The notes: generated by a model not told the origin, from the letters alone. DNA of 64,000 bases from Nocardioides sp. Soil797 (GCA_001429555.1 LMSR01000011.1:63462-127461), one strand, 5' to 3'. Positions 37,402 to 45,724 are shown, numbered from the stretch's first letter. Program-made: numbers and translations.

Positions 37402-37671
37402 GTGTCGAGTAATCTCTGCGGTGTGTTCCCGTCGACCGCCCGTGAGAAGGCCGTGCCGGGCATGGGCAACCATGTCGCGGCACCGTTCCTGGGCGTCGTG
37501 ACCGTGTTGGTCGCAGAGGGTGACCGGGTCAGCGCGGATGATCCTGTCGCCGTCATCGAGGCGATGAAGATGGAGGCCGTGATCACCGCGCCCGTCGCCG
37601 GCACGGTGTCGCGGGTCGCAGTCACGAATCCACAGTCCGTCGAGGGTGGAGACCTGCTCATCGTCCTCTGA
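37402..37671 (+). CDS. Stand-alone biotinyl/lipoyl carrier protein (TB7.3-like)
   Basis: 89 aa from the GTG at 37402, or 69 aa from an ATG at 37462; the shorter form fits the family length best. It is a single biotinyl domain: VAAPFLGVVTVLVAEGDRV, then EAMKMEAVITAPVAG with the biotin Lys in MKM, then VEGGDLLIVL. The nearest known example is the mycobacterial 71-aa biotinylated protein TB7.3 (Rv3221c). It may feed an unlinked carboxylase or act as a spare carrier. BirA at 20 kb could modify it. Confidence 0.8.
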   Translation: MSSNLCGVFPSTAREKAVPGMGNHVAAPFLGVVTVLVAEGDRVSADDPVAVIEAMKMEAVITAPVAGTVSRVAVTNPQSVEGGDLLIVL

Positions 37672-37683
37672 ACGTGGTCGCGG

Positions 37684-38910
37684 TCAGCTCTTGAAGGTGA
37701 GCCAGGTCGACTTGAGACCGAGGGTGAAGCGGAAGGTGTCACCGGAGACCGTCACGTTGCGCTTGCCACCGACCAGGGTGAGTGACTGGATGCGTCCCTT
37801 CCACTGGCCGTTGCCGTCACGGCGGGTGACCTTGATCGACCTCAGGTTTCCGATGGCCGGCCAGGCCCGCTCGATGCGGGAGACGTCGACGGAGATGCGC
37901 CAGGTGTGGTTCGCGTTGCCGGACCACCCGTCGTACGGATCCTTCTTGGCGGGCAGGTAGGGGAACTGGTTGGCCGAGGTCCAGCCACCGCTGCTCGAGC
38001 TGAACTGGGTGAACGCAGGTTCGCCACGGTGGACGAGGACCTGGCCTCGGGTCGCCTTGACGGCCGCGTCCGCGCGCGGGTGTTCACCGGAGACTCCTCG
38101 ATAGACCTGGCAGGCTGTGGTGTCGCAGATCTGGAAGTGCCGTGCCCGGGGGTGGGCCTTCTCGTAGGCACCGTAGGTGCGGGCGGCGACCGACTGGGCC
38201 TGCACCGCTGCGGGACTCCAGGTGGCCGGCATCTCCGAGGGCACCACGCCCCTGACGTAGGTGTCGAGGTCCACGGAGTTGACCGTGTCCCGATCGGTCG
38301 ACCCCGCCGCCGGGATGGCGGAGATCAACCGCCCCCGATAGGCCAGCTTGGCGTTGCCGACGTGGAGGCGCACCGGTCGTCCCGCCGCCGAGAAGCTGAC
38401 GCTTCCGTCGAAGGCCATCCACCGCTTCCAGCCGCCGTCGTAGAACTGGACCTTGGTGCGTGACGGGTCGCGCGCCGGCACCAGGCGCCAGGTTCCGTTG
38501 CCCCGATCTGGTACGACGTGCGTCGCGCCGGTCGACTCCTTCGTCACCCTGAGGTGGGAGCGGTGGTCGACCACCACGTCGGAGCTGGTGTCGGCGCTGA
38601 TCAGCACCGTGATCCGGCCCCGGTCCCGCTCCGGCTTCGTCCCCGGATAGTAGAAGTCGACGATCTGGCGCCAGGAGAGTCCTTGGCGGGCGGCACCCTC
38701 TGCGCCGTACTGCGACATCCCGTGCCCGTGGCCGTAGCCGTGACCGACGACGTTGACCTTGCCCCGAGCCGGCATCGGATAGGTCTGGGCGACGCTGATC
38801 CAGTCGCGTGCGGAGGAGGCCGTCGAACCGGTCGCAGCCGGGGCCGACGCAGTGGTCGCGAGCAGGGCCGGGGCGACGACGGAGGCCGCGATCAGGAACG
38901 TACGCCGCAT
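37684..38910 (-). CDS. Secreted SpoIID/LytB domain protein
   Basis: 408 aa from the ATG at 38910 with GGAG 6 nt upstream. A signal peptide (RRTFLIAASVVAPALLATTASAPA) is followed by GHGYGHGHGMSQYGAEGAARQG, the SpoIID/LytB entry motif, and later LDTYVRGVVPSEMPATWSPAAVQAQSVAARTYG and FSSSSGGWTSAN. SpoIID is a lytic transglycosylase on denuded glycan in spore-formers; actinobacterial secreted versions are probable cell-wall enzymes without known substrates. Its 3' end faces the biotin-carrier gene 12 nt away. Confidence 0.88.
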   Translation of the reverse strand: MRRTFLIAASVVAPALLATTASAPAATGSTASSARDWISVAQTYPMPARGKVNVVGHGYGHGHGMSQYGAEGAARQGLSWRQIVDFYYPGTKPERDRGRITVLISADTSSDVVVDHRSHLRVTKESTGATHVVPDRGNGTWRLVPARDPSRTKVQFYDGGWKRWMAFDGSVSFSAAGRPVRLHVGNAKLAYRGRLISAIPAAGSTDRDTVNSVDLDTYVRGVVPSEMPATWSPAAVQAQSVAARTYGAYEKAHPRARHFQICDTTACQVYRGVSGEHPRADAAVKATRGQVLVHRGEPAFTQFSSSSGGWTSANQFPYLPAKKDPYDGWSGNANHTWRISVDVSRIERAWPAIGNLRSIKVTRRDGNGQWKGRIQSLTLVGGKRNVTVSGDTFRFTLGLKSTWLTFKS

Positions 38911-39029
38911 GCGGATCTCCGGTGACTGTGGGGCTGTTGTGTCGGGTGTGACAGTTGAGCGAAACACGACCATTTGTCGCTGTCCACAGGTTCGGTTGAA
39001 CTACAGGGTTGTTCTTTCGCGATGCTTGC

Positions 39030-39035
39030 TAGCGT
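39030..39035 (+). promoter_or_regulatory. -10 hexamer TAGCGT (leaderless)
   Basis: TAGCGT ends 6 nt before the ATG at 39042. Confidence 0.5.
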
Positions 39036-39041
39036 CTTCCC

Positions 39042-39914
39042 ATGGTGTGGTTGATGGTGGCGCTGGCCGTGGCAGCAGTGGTCGCACTGGCGCTCGTCCG
39101 GGCCCGTGACAAGCGAGCGATCGAACAGCGCCGCCACGACGAGTTGCAGAAGGTCAAGCAGGTCGTGGAGGAAGACGTCACCCGGTTCGGCGAGGAGCTG
39201 ACCGAGCTCCACATCGACACCCTCGCCACCGAGCTCGACGTCGCGATGCGCCAGGACTACCAACGCGCACTCGACTCCTACGAGAGCGCCAAGTCGCTGC
39301 TTCGCGACGTGAGCGAACCTGCCGAGGTCTCCGAGGTGACCCGGGTCCTCGAGGACGGCCGCTATGCCCAGGCCTGTGTCCTGGCCCGTCAGGACGACAA
39401 GCCGCTCCCCCAACGTCGCCCACCGTGCTTCTTCAATCCTCGTCATGGGCCCGCCCAGACCGACGTGCTCTGGGCGCCACCGGGAGGACAGCAACGCGAG
39501 ATCCCGGTCTGCCTGGCCGACGCCGACCGACTCACGGCCGGCGCCGAGCCCGACGTACGCCAGGTGCGCAACGGCGCTCGCATGGTGCCCTGGTACCAAG
39601 GCGGCCGTGCCTACGGCCCGTACGCCGACGGCTACTACGGCGCCTATGCGATGAACGGACTCTTCCCCGCGTTCCTGATCGGATCCATGATGGGTGGCAT
39701 CTGGGATCCCGCGGTCACCTCCGGCGACGGCGACTTCTCCGCCGACGGTGGAGACTCCGGCGGCGGCGATGGTGGCGACTGGTCCGGAGGCGACACTGGC
39801 GGCGGTGACGGTGGCGGTGACGGTGGCGACTGGTTCGGCGGGGGCGACTCCGGTGGCGGCGACTTCGGTGGCGGAGACGGTGGCGGGTTCGACTTCGGCG
39901 GCTTCGACTTCTGA
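39042..39914 (+). CDS. Membrane protein of the same Cys/His family with Gly-rich tail (paralog 4)
   Basis: 290 aa. It begins with a membrane helix (LMVALAVAAVVALALVRA) and a charged coil, lacking the TPM-like domain. The Cys/His domain follows as C129-x5-H135-x21-C157 (CFFNPRHG ... IPVC); the second Cys of the CxxC is lost (CLAD). A short Tyr/Gly patch (YGPYADGYYGAYAMNG) precedes about 65 residues of Gly/Asp/Ser repeats ending in phenylalanines (GFDFGGFDF). It stands apart from the other three with its own leaderless promoter. Function unknown. Confidence 0.65.
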   Translation: MVWLMVALAVAAVVALALVRARDKRAIEQRRHDELQKVKQVVEEDVTRFGEELTELHIDTLATELDVAMRQDYQRALDSYESAKSLLRDVSEPAEVSEVTRVLEDGRYAQACVLARQDDKPLPQRRPPCFFNPRHGPAQTDVLWAPPGGQQREIPVCLADADRLTAGAEPDVRQVRNGARMVPWYQGGRAYGPYADGYYGAYAMNGLFPAFLIGSMMGGIWDPAVTSGDGDFSADGGDSGGGDGGDWSGGDTGGGDGGGDGGDWFGGGDSGGGDFGGGDGGGFDFGGFDF

Positions 39915-39975
39915 TTGACCTGCCGGCTCAGGACGGGCCGAGTCCCTCGTCGGAGCCACCTGCCACAGTGATGTC

Positions 39976-40704
39976 GTGAAGCCCCGCCAACCGCCCGTCG
40001 TACGCATCTCTCGCGATCCCGGAGCAGACCTGTCGCCCACCGAGTGGCCGGTGACGATCCCGGCCGTGGCCCAACTGCTGAAGAAGGGCCTCGACCTCGC
40101 GCCGGGCGTGACCTTCCTGGTCGGGGAGAACGGCTCCGGCAAGTCGACGCTGGTGGAGGCAATCGCCGTCGCCTACGGTCTCTCCCCCGAGGGCGGAAGT
40201 GCCCACGGCCTGCACCAGACCCGAACGACCGAGTCGTCGCTGCACGAGAGCCTGCGGATCCAACGCGGCATCGGCAGTGGCCGTTGGGGATTCTTCCTGC
40301 GCGCCGAGACCATGCACGGTTGGTACACCTACATGGACGAGTACGCCGGCGACTACGACACCGACTACCACGCGATGAGCCACGGGGAGTCGTTCCTCGA
40401 GGTGTTGCGGCGCAAGTTCACCTCGCCCAGCTTCTACTGCCTCGACGAGCCCGAGGCCGCGCTGTCCTTCGGCTCGACCCTGACCCTGATCCGCACGTTG
40501 CACGACATCGCTGCCGAGGGCGGCCAGGTGCTCTGCGCGACGCACTCCCCCGTCCTAGCCTCACTCCCGGGCGCGCACATCATCGAAGTCGGTGACTGGG
40601 GCCTGCGCACCACGACGTGGGAGGAGCTGGAGCTCGTCCAACACTGGAAGGCCTACCTCGACACCCCGATGCGCTATCTGCGGCACACTCTGGCCGACGA
40701 CTGA
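39976..40704 (+). CDS. Predicted ATP-binding protein (AAA/ABC-type ATPase)
   Basis: 242 aa from a GTG at 39976. Walker A GENGSGKST near residue 48, signature-like MSHGESFLEVL (about 134-144), Walker B FYCLDEPEAAL and the switch His in ATHSPVL are all present. This is the AAA_21/predicted-ATPase form seen in SMC-like and OLD-like proteins, not a transporter: it has no partner permease nearby. Function unknown; repair or defence roles are possible. Its stop is 4 nt from the convergent lpdA stop. Confidence 0.8.
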   Translation: MKPRQPPVVRISRDPGADLSPTEWPVTIPAVAQLLKKGLDLAPGVTFLVGENGSGKSTLVEAIAVAYGLSPEGGSAHGLHQTRTTESSLHESLRIQRGIGSGRWGFFLRAETMHGWYTYMDEYAGDYDTDYHAMSHGESFLEVLRRKFTSPSFYCLDEPEAALSFGSTLTLIRTLHDIAAEGGQVLCATHSPVLASLPGAHIIEVGDWGLRTTTWEELELVQHWKAYLDTPMRYLRHTLADD

Positions 40705-40708
40705 GCGA

Positions 40709-42157
40709 TCAGACGTTGTGCAACCGTCGGGCGGCTTCGGCGATCGAGCCCGACATCGACGGGTAGACGGTGAACACCTGGGCCACCTGGTCGGCGGTCA
40801 GCTTCTCGGCGACCGCGATCGAGATCGGGTGGATCAGCTCCGAGGCCCGCGGCCCGACCACGACCCCACCGACCACCGTGCCGGTGCCGGGTCGGCAGAA
40901 CAGCTTCACGAAGCCGTCGTGCACGCCCTGCATCTTGGCCCGCGGGTTTCCGGCCAGCTTGAGCATGACCACCTCCGCCACGATCTCTCCGTCGTCGACT
41001 GCCTTCTGCGAGCAGCCGACGGTGGCGATCTCGGGGGCGGTGAAGACGTTGGAGGACACCTTGCGCAGGTCGAGCGGAGCGACCGCGTCGCCGAGCACGT
41101 GCCACATCGCGATGCGTCCCTGCATGGCCGCGACCGAGGCCAGCATGAGTACGCCGGTGCAGTCCCCGGCCGCGTAGATGCCCCGCGTCGACGTACGCGA
41201 GACCTTGTCGACCTTGATGAAGCCGCCCTCATCGGTCGCGACACCAGCGGCCTCGAGCCCGAGATCGGCGGTGTTGGGGATCGAGCCGAGAGCCAGGATG
41301 CAGTGGGAGCCGGTGACGCTCCGACCGTCGGTCAAGGTGACCGTGACGGTGTCACCTTCGCGGGTCACCGACTCCATCCGCGACTTCGACAGCACCTGCA
41401 TGCCGCGGCGCTTGGCGACGTCCTCGAGCACGGCCGAGGCATCGGCGTCCTCGCCCGGGAGCACGCGGTCGCGAGAGGAGACCAGGGTCACGTCGATGCC
41501 GAGGGCGAGGTAGGCCGAGGCGAACTCGGCTCCGGTGACGCCCGAGCCGACCACGATCAGGCTCTGGGGCACCTCGGTGAGGCCATAGACCTGTTCCCAG
41601 GTGAGGATGCGCTCCCCGTCCGGCTGGGCTGACGGGAGCGTGCGGGGTGCGGCCCCGGTGGCCAGCAGGACCGTGTCGGCCTCGAGCACCTGCTCGACAC
41701 CGTCGGCGGTGGTGACCTCGACCTGGTGCGCACCCGCCGGGGCAGTGCTCAGTCGACCACGCCCCCGGACGACCGTGACGCCTTCACGTTCGAGTCGTCG
41801 TGCGATGTCGGCCGACTGCTCTGCGGCGAGCCGCAGCACTCGTGCGTTGAGTTTGGCCAGGTCGACCTTGACCTTGCTGGCCACGTCGCCGGCGGCGTCC
41901 TCGAAGACCACCCCGAGCTCGGCCGCGTCAGCGACCTCGGTCATCACCTCGGCCGTGGCGATCAACGTCTTGCTCGGCACGCAGTCGGTCAGCACGGCGC
42001 TGCCACCGATGCCGTCACTGTCCACGACCGTCACCTCGGCACCGAGCTGGGCAGCCACCAGGGCCGACTCGTAGCCGCCGGGGCCACCGCCGATGATGAC
42101 GACACGTTCAGGGGCAGTGAGGTGCTCAGGGGCAGTGAGGTGCTCGGGGCTGGCCAT
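40709..42157 (-). CDS. lpdA: LpdA-like NAD(P)H-quinone/flavin oxidoreductase (FAD)
   Basis: 482 aa from the ATG at 42157; GACAAT 6 nt before fits a leaderless start. FAD motif VVIIGGGPGGYESALVAAQ and NAD motif VVGSGVTGAEFASAYLALG are intact. In the redox site GGSAVLTDCVPSKT only one Cys remains where lipoamide dehydrogenases have C-x4-C, so it cannot form the redox disulphide. The mycobacterial LpdA (Rv3303c) has the same change and works as a quinone reductase. The N-terminus has a tandem EHLTAP repeat. lpd follows upstream at 42354. Confidence 0.85.
   Translation of the reverse strand: MASPEHLTAPEHLTAPERVVIIGGGPGGYESALVAAQLGAEVTVVDSDGIGGSAVLTDCVPSKTLIATAEVMTEVADAAELGVVFEDAAGDVASKVKVDLAKLNARVLRLAAEQSADIARRLEREGVTVVRGRGRLSTAPAGAHQVEVTTADGVEQVLEADTVLLATGAAPRTLPSAQPDGERILTWEQVYGLTEVPQSLIVVGSGVTGAEFASAYLALGIDVTLVSSRDRVLPGEDADASAVLEDVAKRRGMQVLSKSRMESVTREGDTVTVTLTDGRSVTGSHCILALGSIPNTADLGLEAAGVATDEGGFIKVDKVSRTSTRGIYAAGDCTGVLMLASVAAMQGRIAMWHVLGDAVAPLDLRKVSSNVFTAPEIATVGCSQKAVDDGEIVAEVVMLKLAGNPRAKMQGVHDGFVKLFCRPGTGTVVGGVVVGPRASELIHPISIAVAEKLTADQVAQVFTVYPSMSGSIAEAARRLHNV
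42111..42146. repeat. Tandem 18-bp duplication in lpdA
   Basis: GGGGCAGTGAGGTGCTCA is repeated head to tail with one change, encoding EHLTAP twice near the N-terminus of LpdA. The frame is kept. Confidence 0.8.
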
Positions 42158-42189
42158 GCGTTCATTGTCGCAGCAGCAACCCCCCGCCA

Positions 42190-42347
42190 CGAACTGGCAT
42201 TCGTTGTTGCGCGAACTGGCGTTTGTTGTTGCGCGAACTGGCAGTTCTTGTTCGTCGAGCGTGCAGTTGTTGACGTCGTACGTCCTCAACGAATGCCAGT
42301 TCGAACCCCAAGAATTGCAAGTTCGCGCAACAACAATTGCAAGTTCG
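42190..42347. repeat. 22-bp direct repeats with inverted copies between lpdA and lpd
   Basis: CGAACTGG begins at 42190, 42212 and 42234, giving three 22-bp units (CGAACTGGCATTCGTTGTTG type). Three mirrored units follow at 42285-42303, 42306-42325 and 42326-42347. The first unit pairs perfectly over 17 bp with 42287-42303, so a large cruciform or RNA hairpin is possible. There are no spacers, so it is not CRISPR. Confidence 0.8.
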
Positions 42348-42353
42348 CGGGGG

Positions 42354-43748
42354 TCAGAAGTTGATCATGTGGCCGGAGATGCCGTGCACGGCTTCCTTGA
42401 CGGCCTCGGACAGCGTCGGGTGGGCGAACACGTTGCGTGCCACCTCGTCGGCGGTGAGGTCCCACTTCTGGGCGAGGGTGAGAACAGGGAGCTGCTCGGT
42501 GACATCGGGCCCGATCATGTGGGCACCGAGGATCTCGTTGTGCTCGGCGTCGGCCACGACCTTGACGAACCCGACAGGTTCACCCAGGCCCTGGGCCTTG
42601 CCGTTGGCGCTGAACGGGAACGTGGCGGTCTTGACGTCGTACCCCTTCTCCTTGGCCTGCGCCTCCGAGTAGCCGAACGAACCGATCTGCGGCTGGCAGT
42701 ACGTCGCCCGCGGGATCATGTCGAAGTCGATCTCGATGGTCTCGGCGTCGGCGATCGTCTCGGCCGCGATGATCCCCATCGCCTCCGCGGCGTGGGCCAG
42801 CATCATCTTGCCGGTCACGTCACCGATCGCGTAGATCCCGTCGACGTTGGTGCGACCACGGGCGTCCACGGCGATCCCGCCGCGCTCGTTGACCTCGATC
42901 CCGGCCGTCTCGAGGCCGTAGCCCTCGACGTTGGGAGCGAATCCGAAGGCGGCCAGCATCTTGTCGGCCTCGATGACCTGCGAGTCGCCACCCTGGGCAG
43001 GGCTCACGGTGACCTTGACGCCGTCGCCGGTGTCTTCGACGCTCTCCACCTTGGTCGAGAGCATCACCTTGACGCCGAGCTTCTTGTAGTGCTTGAGGAG
43101 CTCCTTGGAGATGTCGGCGTCCTCGGTGGGCACCATCCGGTCGAGGAACTCGACGATGGTCACGTCGACGCCGAAGTTCTTCATCACGTAGGCGAATTCG
43201 ACCCCGATGGCACCGGAGCCACCGATCACGATCGACTTCGGCAGGTTCTCGTCGAGGATCTGCTCCTCGTAGGTCACCACGTTCTTGCTGATCTCGATGC
43301 CCATGGTCTTGGTGTGGGCACCAGCGGCGATGATCAGGTTGTCGTAGGTGTGGGAGCTGACGTTTCCGTCGGCGTCCTTCACCTCGACGGACTTGTCGGC
43401 GGTGAGCGTGCCACGTCCGTTGATCTCGGTGATCTTGTTCTTCTTCATCAGGAAGTGGACGCCCTTGACGATGCCGGCCGACACCTGGCGCGAGCGCTTG
43501 TGCGTCGGGCCGTAGGACATCGTGGCGTCGCCCTCGATGCCGAACTTCGCCTTCTCGTGGGTGAGCGTGTGGGCGAGCTCGGCGTTCTTGAGAAGTGCCT
43601 TGGAGGGGATGCAGCCGACGTTCAGACAGACACCGCCCCAGTACTTCTCCTCGACTACCGCGACGGACTGGCCGAGCTGGGCTGCGCGGATCGCCGCGAC
43701 GTAGCCACCAGGACCGGCACCAAGGACGAGAACATTGAAGTGGGTCAC
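42354..43748 (-). CDS. lpd: Dihydrolipoamide dehydrogenase
   Basis: 464 aa from the GTG at 43748, leaderless (TAGGCT at 7 nt). The redox disulphide [16 protein letters not shown] (about 38-53), FAD fold [21 protein letters not shown] and NAD fold [20 protein letters not shown] are intact. It reoxidises dihydrolipoyl groups of pyruvate and 2-oxoglutarate dehydrogenase complexes. The C-terminal [16 protein letters not shown] holds the catalytic His-Glu pair, as FAHPTLSE. Confidence 0.95.
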   Translation of the reverse strand: MTHFNVLVLGAGPGGYVAAIRAAQLGQSVAVVEEKYWGGVCLNVGCIPSKALLKNAELAHTLTHEKAKFGIEGDATMSYGPTHKRSRQVSAGIVKGVHFLMKKNKITEINGRGTLTADKSVEVKDADGNVSSHTYDNLIIAAGAHTKTMGIEISKNVVTYEEQILDENLPKSIVIGGSGAIGVEFAYVMKNFGVDVTIVEFLDRMVPTEDADISKELLKHYKKLGVKVMLSTKVESVEDTGDGVKVTVSPAQGGDSQVIEADKMLAAFGFAPNVEGYGLETAGIEVNERGGIAVDARGRTNVDGIYAIGDVTGKMMLAHAAEAMGIIAAETIADAETIEIDFDMIPRATYCQPQIGSFGYSEAQAKEKGYDVKTATFPFSANGKAQGLGEPVGFVKVVADAEHNEILGAHMIGPDVTEQLPVLTLAQKWDLTADEVARNVFAHPTLSEAVKEAVHGISGHMINF

Positions 43749-43755
43749 GAGGCAC

Positions 43756-43788
43756 AGCCTACGACCCCGCTGGCCGACCCACTAACCT
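43756..43788. promoter_or_regulatory. Divergent leaderless promoters of lpd and the GGCT-like gene
   Basis: Minus-strand TAGGCT (43756-43761) lies 7 nt before the lpd GTG. Plus-strand TAACCT (43783-43788) lies 7 nt before the GTG at 43796. Only 47 nt separate the two genes. Confidence 0.5.
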
Positions 43789-43795
43789 GATCCCC

Positions 43796-44248
43796 GTGAC
43801 TCTGTACGCCGCCTACGGGACGAACCTCGATCCCGCCCGCATGAGCGAGCGCTGCCCCCACTCCATCCTGCGTACGACGGGATGGCTGGAGGGTTGGCGC
43901 CTGACGTTCGGCGGCGAGGAGCACGGCTGGGACGGCGCCCTCACCACGATCGTCCAGGACTCGTTCGAGCGCGTCTTCGTGGCCATCTATGACCTGACCC
44001 CCGAAGACGAGTCAGCGCTCGACGGGTGGGAGTCGGTCCCCACCGGCCTCCACCGCAAGACCAAGGTCCGGGTGGCGACCATGACCGGTGAGCTCGTGGT
44101 CTGGACCTACGTGCTCGACGCCTTCGAGGGCGGTCTCCCCTCGGCGTACAGCATCGGCATGCTGTCCGACGCGGCCGAGTCGGCCGGAGCACCCGACGAC
44201 TACGTGAGCGCGCTGCGGGCCCGCCCGTGTCGATCCACCGGCCTCTGA
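43796..44248 (+). CDS. Gamma-glutamylcyclotransferase-like (AIG2/GGCT fold) protein
   Basis: 150 aa. It opens with LYAAYGTNLDPARMSERCP, the substrate-loop pattern of GGCT-like proteins. A Glu that may act as catalyst is seen in DLTPEDESALDGWE. Known fold members cut gamma-glutamyl or related amides; the bacterial substrate here is unknown. M. tuberculosis has a similar gene (Rv3304) next to lpdA. TAACCT 7 nt before the GTG supports the start. Confidence 0.8.
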   Translation: MTLYAAYGTNLDPARMSERCPHSILRTTGWLEGWRLTFGGEEHGWDGALTTIVQDSFERVFVAIYDLTPEDESALDGWESVPTGLHRKTKVRVATMTGELVVWTYVLDAFEGGLPSAYSIGMLSDAAESAGAPDDYVSALRARPCRSTGL

Positions 44249-44317
44249 TCGACCCCCGGGACTCCCAGCGGCACAGGACTCGCGCTGAGGGCCTCACGAT
44301 GCAGCCTCCGCGAGGGT

Positions 44318-44323
44318 TAGAGT
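44318..44323 (+). promoter_or_regulatory. -10 hexamer TAGAGT for purine nucleoside phosphorylase (leaderless)
   Basis: TAGAGT ends 7 nt before the GTG at 44331. Confidence 0.5.
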
Positions 44324-44330
44324 TCCTGCC

Positions 44331-45140
44331 GTGGCACAGACTGAGGAGAACCCTAACAAGGCATTGGCCGCCGAAGCGGCCGCTGCGCTCCGCTCCGCGA
44401 CCGGCGTCGAGCAGCACGACGTCGCTCTGGTCCTCGGCTCGGGCTGGCTTCCGGCCGTCGATGCCCTGGGTGAGGCGACGGCCGAGATCGACACCACCGA
44501 CCTGCCCGGCTTCAGCGCGGCCGCAGTGGCCGGACACTCCGGCAAGATCCGCAGCATCCGCTCCGGTGATCGCAACCTGCTGGTCTTCCTGAGCCGCACC
44601 CACTTCTACGAGGGCAAGGGCGTCGCTGCCGTCGTCCACCCGGTCCGCACCGCGGCCGCAGCGGGATGCAGGGCAATCGTGCTGACCAACGGTTGTGGCG
44701 GCCTGCGCGAGGGGTGGCAGCCCGGTCAGCCGGTGTTGATCAGCGACCACATCAACCTGACCGCCACCTCCCCCATCGAGGGTGCCAACTTCGTCGACCT
44801 CACCGATCTCTACAGCCCCCGGTTGCGCCAGGCCTGCAAGCAGATCGACCCGACACTCGACGAGGGTGTCTACGTGCAGTTCCCCGGCCCCCACTACGAG
44901 ACCCCGGCCGAGATCAACATGGTGCGCGCGATGGGCGGTGACCTGGTCGGGATGAGCACCACGCTCGAGGCGATCGCCGCGCGTGAGGCCGGCCTGGAGG
45001 TGCTCGGCATCAGCCTGGTCACCAACCTGGCGGCCGGGCTCAGTGGCCAACCGCTGAACCACGAAGAGGTCCTCGAGGCCGGGAAGGCCGCGGCGAGCCG
45101 GATGGGCGGGCTGCTGAGCAGTCTCGTCGCGGAGATCTGA
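44331..45140 (+). CDS. Purine-nucleoside phosphorylase (trimeric type)
   Basis: 269 aa from the GTG at 44331. LVLGSGWLP, RTHFYEGKG, LTNGCGGL, GPHYETPAEI and GMSTTLEAIAAREAGLEVLGISLVTNLAAG match trimeric, mammalian-like PNP. It splits inosine and guanosine with phosphate. In this window phosphohexo/pentomutase (58.2 kb) and DeoC (60.6 kb) could process its sugar product. The TetR gene starts 2 nt after its stop. Confidence 0.93.
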   Translation: MAQTEENPNKALAAEAAAALRSATGVEQHDVALVLGSGWLPAVDALGEATAEIDTTDLPGFSAAAVAGHSGKIRSIRSGDRNLLVFLSRTHFYEGKGVAAVVHPVRTAAAAGCRAIVLTNGCGGLREGWQPGQPVLISDHINLTATSPIEGANFVDLTDLYSPRLRQACKQIDPTLDEGVYVQFPGPHYETPAEINMVRAMGGDLVGMSTTLEAIAAREAGLEVLGISLVTNLAAGLSGQPLNHEEVLEAGKAAASRMGGLLSSLVAEI

Positions 45141-45141
45141 G

Positions 45142-45705
45142 TTGCCCAAGATCACCGGCGCTTCCCTCGACGAGCATCGCGAACAGATCCGACACGCGGT
45201 CTTCGAGGCGCTGACCGCGATGCTCGAGGAGAAGAGCTTCGACGCCATCACCATGGCCCAGTTGGCGGCCAAGGCCGGCATGGGGCGTACGGCGATCTAT
45301 CACCACTTCCCTGACAAGGAAGCGGTTGTGGTCGCCTTCGCCTCCCACGAGACCGACCAGTACCTGCAACGCCTGACCGAGGTTCTCGCGGCGTCGGACT
45401 CCGCGGTTGAGCGCCTGAGGATCTATGTCGACTACCACCTCGTCGCCGGCGAGCAGTTCCACATGGGGCTGGGCATGCAGTTCTACGGGATGCTGTCAGA
45501 GAAGTCCCGGCTGGCCATCCGCGAGCACGTGCTCGACGTCGAGCGGGTCCTGCACGATCTCCTCGAAGCCGGGATGGAGTCCGGCGACTTCGTCATCGAC
45601 GACATCGCGTCGACCATGTCGCTCATCCATGCATGCCTGAGTCCACGCCACCTCGACGTGAAGAACATCGAGGCCTTCGTGCTGCGCGCGCTGGGCGTCA
45701 GCTGA
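45142..45705 (+). CDS. TetR family transcriptional regulator
   Basis: 187 aa from a TTG at 45142. Helix-turn-helix region: AVFEALTAMLEEKSFDAITMAQLAAKAGMGRTAIYHHFPDKEAV, about 19-62. Following the PNP gene by 2 nt it is probably cotranscribed with it. The target is unknown. The stop codon lies in the middle of a 30-nt perfect palindrome. Confidence 0.85.
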   Translation: MPKITGASLDEHREQIRHAVFEALTAMLEEKSFDAITMAQLAAKAGMGRTAIYHHFPDKEAVVVAFASHETDQYLQRLTEVLAASDSAVERLRIYVDYHLVAGEQFHMGLGMQFYGMLSEKSRLAIREHVLDVERVLHDLLEAGMESGDFVIDDIASTMSLIHACLSPRHLDVKNIEAFVLRALGVS

Positions 45706-45716
45706 CGCCCAGCGCG
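45687..45716. terminator. 30-nt perfect palindrome spanning the TetR stop codon
   Basis: CGCGCTGGGCGTCAG and its exact mirror CTGACGCCCAGCGCG meet at 45701/45702, and the TGA at 45703-45705 is in the right arm. The convergent surface-protein gene ends at 45725, so this is a plausible two-way terminator. Confidence 0.75.
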
Positions 45717-45724
45717 ACGAGCGG

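Noticed and set aside
38940..38975. MtrA-like repeat upstream of the SpoIID gene
   Set aside because: GTGTCGGGT-GTGACAGTT steps by 9, but only two weak units are seen, so it is not listed as a site.
39042..39914. PE_PGRS-type protein because of the Gly-rich tail
   Set aside because: There is no PE head, and the body matches the Cys/His paralogs instead.
40709..42157. Broken lipoamide dehydrogenase (missing active Cys)
   Set aside because: The change is the same as in the known LpdA quinone reductase and the rest of the protein is intact.
42190..42347. CRISPR-like array
   Set aside because: Repeats are 22 bp, touch each other without spacers and are partly inverted; no cas genes are nearby.
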